Shown: in pieces, positions 5,371 through 7,103 of the stretch
Layout: each line of letters begins with the position of its first letter
Numbering within the stretch: the stretch's first letter is position 1
Assembly: GCA_947630355.1 (NCBI GenBank)
Contig: CANRHJ010000102.1
Coordinates: 1 to 7,103, forward strand
Source of the DNA: Candidatus Gastranaerophilales bacterium
Lineage (GTDB): Bacteria > Cyanobacteriota > Vampirovibrionia > Gastranaerophilales > Gastranaerophilaceae
DNA length: 7,103 nt
Direction of reading: 5' to 3'
Notes under the pieces: generated by a model
Database searches by the model: none
What the model was told of the DNA's origin: nothing
What the model saw: the letters and a program-made list of their open reading frames with translations, nothing else
Translations under genes and position numbers: made by a program

Positions 5371-7103
5371 AGCCTACAGTAGCCATAACTTGACCCGATT
5401 GAACTTTATCTCCCTGCCCTACTGATAAAGAATTAACAGTACCCGATACAGGCGATTTAATCGGTGTTTCCATTTTCATAGCTTCTATAACAAGTATTTC
5501 TTCATTTTCTTCAACGCTGTCACCGACATTCTTTAATACTCTCAATACGGCACCCGGCATGGGAGCTTTAACTTCCGTACCTTCCGCATTACCTGAAACA
5601 TGAGAAGTTTCTTCAATGCCGTCCGTTATATCAACCGTATATTCTTTACCGTTAACAACAGCTATGCCGTTTTTAAGCTTAACCGCAAATTTTTTGCCGT
5701 TAACTTTAACCGTACAGCCTTCCGTATTTGAGCAGGTGACCGCAGCGGCTTCAGCTTTGGCCGGTTCATTTTTTCTGACACCGATTGTGCCATGACCTTG
5801 CAGAAATGCTATGCCTTTTTCTTTGCAGGCTGCAGCTATGAATATATTTTCTTCGGTTTGTTCCAATCCCGCATCAGCAAGCATTTTCTTCGCAGGCTCA
5901 ATGCCTTTATTCGGATCTTTATCATTTAAATCAAGAACCGTTTCCGTCGTGGGCTGTAAACCCAGCTGTTCCGATGCTTCTTTAACTACTTCAGGGTCAG
6001 GAGCGCAGGGAGTTTTACCGAAGTACCCGAGAACCATTTTCCCGTAGCCTTCGGTCATTTTTTTCCAAGCTCCGAACATAACATTCGCGTATGCCTGCTG
6101 GAAGTAGAATTGAGAAACGGGGGTAACTGATGTAGCAAATCCGCCTTTTTCAACGACTTCTTTCATCGCTGCAACCACTTCGGGAAATCTGTCCATTGTT
6201 CCGTTATCTCTCATCATTTGAGTATTAGCTGTTAATGCTCCGCCGGGAAGAGGTGATGAAATAATAACCGGATTTACAGCTAATGCTTCAGGCGGCATGA
6301 AATAGTCTTTCATACATTCTTTAAATATTTCTTCCGTTTCCAATATTTTTTCAATATCAATACCGAGATCATATTCGGTACCTTTTAATGCGTGCCACAT
6401 AGAAACGATATCAGGCTGTGCAGTACCGCCCGAAACAGGTTTCATTGAAAGGTCAATACCGTCCGCACCGCCATCCAATGCTGCTCTATATGCTAAAAGA
6501 CCCGTTCCTGCTGTTTCATGAGAATGAAATCTTATATGAGCATCGGGACCAAGAATTTCTCTTGTCCTTTTAACAGTTTCATAAACTTTCTGCGGAGCAG
6601 ATGTACCCGATGCATCTTTAAATGCTAAAGAAGTAAACGGAATACCGGCATCAAGGATTGAGCGCAGAACTCTTTCATAGAAAGCTACATCATGAGCTCC
6701 CTTACAGCCTATGGGTAATTCCATCATCGTAATTGTAACTTCATGATTAAGACCGTTATCAACTATACATTGACCCGAATATATTAAATTATTAACATCA
6801 TTTAACGCGTCAAAGTTTCTGATTGTGGTCATTCCGTGTTTTTTAAACATCTTAGCGTGAAGATTAATAATATCACGAGGTTGAGAATCAAGTCCCACAA
6901 CATTTACGCCTCTTGCCAATGTTTGCAAATTGATATCGGGACCAACCGTTTTTCTTATTGTATCCATCATATCAAAAGCATTTTCATTACAGTAGAAAAT
7001 TGGTGATTGAAATCTTGCGCCGCCGCCGACTTCAAAATGTTTTAAACCTGCTGCGACTGCCGCTTCCAATGCAGGTAAAAAGTCTTTTGTGAATACTCTT
7101 GCG
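5369..7103 (-). CDS. oadA: Oxaloacetate decarboxylase alpha subunit, carboxyltransferase plus biotinyl domain (N-terminus outside window)
   Basis: The frame is open to the right edge; 577 residues are visible and probably only the first few tens are missing, including the metal-binding Asp near the start. This soluble subunit moves the carboxyl group of oxaloacetate to biotin, giving pyruvate. The carboxyltransferase barrel shows FDALND, FKDASG (catalytic Lys codon 6617-6619) and the metal-binding HSH (6518-6526), followed by SGGTAQPD. The PYC/OADA region has PGGALTANTQM and MVLGYFGKTP. A linker with two VNGK motifs precedes the biotinyl domain with EAMKMETP (biotinylated Lys codon 5474-5476). 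Several barrel motifs differ from classical OadA (for example HSHETAGTG where HTHxTSG is usual), so it belongs to a divergent branch. Pyruvate carboxylase subunit B is homologous and often annotated for such proteins, but the adjoining oadB supports a decarboxylase pump. Confidence 0.9.
   Translation of the reverse strand, partial: ARVFTKDFLPALEAAVAAGLKHFEVGGGARFQSPIFYCNENAFDMMDTIRKTVGPDINLQTLARGVNVVGLDSQPRDIINLHAKMFKKHGMTTIRNFDALNDVNNLIYSGQCIVDNGLNHEVTITMMELPIGCKGAHDVAFYERVLRSILDAGIPFTSLAFKDASGTSAPQKVYETVKRTREILGPDAHIRFHSHETAGTGLLAYRAALDGGADGIDLSMKPVSGGTAQPDIVSMWHALKGTEYDLGIDIEKILETEEIFKECMKDYFMPPEALAVNPVIISSPLPGGALTANTQMMRDNGTMDRFPEVVAAMKEVVEKGGFATSVTPVSQFYFQQAYANVMFGAWKKMTEGYGKMVLGYFGKTPCAPDPEVVKEASEQLGLQPTTETVLDLNDKDPNKGIEPAKKMLADAGLEQTEENIFIAAACKEKGIAFLQGHGTIGVRKNEPAKAEAAAVTCSNTEGCTVKVNGKKFAVKLKNGIAVVNGKEYTVDITDGIEETSHVSGNAEGTEVKAPMPGAVLRVLKNVGDSVEENEEILVIEAMKMETPIKSPVSGTVNSLSVGQGDKVQSGQVMATVG
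5384..5572 (-). other. Biotinyl (biotin carboxyl carrier) domain of OadA
   Basis: The last 60 or so residues of OadA read as a lipoyl/biotinyl fold: KAPMPGAVLRVLKNVGDSVE, then EAMKMETPIKSPVSGTV, then GDKVQSGQVMATVG at the end. The Lys between the two Met residues is the attachment site for biotin by biotin protein ligase. The carboxybiotin arm would travel between the OadA barrel and OadB. Confidence 0.92.

Overview
The window looks like ordinary chromosomal DNA from a low-GC, probably anaerobic bacterium. The evidence is an AT-rich base composition, strong AAGGAG/AGGAGG ribosome binding sites, the standard genetic code, and a biotin-dependent, Na+-pumping oxaloacetate decarboxylase, an enzyme of anaerobic fermentation. 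The genus cannot be fixed from the sequence. A gut lineage, such as a Bacillota member or a Gastranaerophilales-type (non-photosynthetic cyanobacterial) bacterium, is my guess only.

Left edge (1-335, + strand): the C-terminal end of an NAD-type isocitrate dehydrogenase. A 123-bp AT-rich gap follows, with one plausible promoter.

Centre (459-4110, + strand): two tandem paralogous genes that I cannot assign to a named system. Both encode acidic proteins without a signal peptide. Their shared order is a conserved N-terminal domain, a canonical EF-hand calcium loop followed by a degenerate one, a low-complexity linker, and a long coiled coil with a single cysteine. The second protein also carries a C-terminal CHAP/NlpC-P60-like cysteine peptidase or amidase domain that the first lacks. 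The duplicated unit includes the ribosome binding site but not the upstream promoter, so the pair is probably one operon. This pair is the least ordinary part of the window.

A perfect 15-bp-stem terminator (4122-4156) lies between the convergent transcription units and can serve both strands.

Right part (4171-7103, - strand): an oadA-oadB operon. OadA (N-terminus cut off by the window edge) carries the carboxyltransferase barrel and a C-terminal biotinyl domain. OadB is the membrane Na+ pump subunit, with the residues known to be essential in Klebsiella OadB. Together they would decarboxylate oxaloacetate to pyruvate and use the energy to export Na+. No gamma subunit gene is visible; it may lie beyond the right edge.
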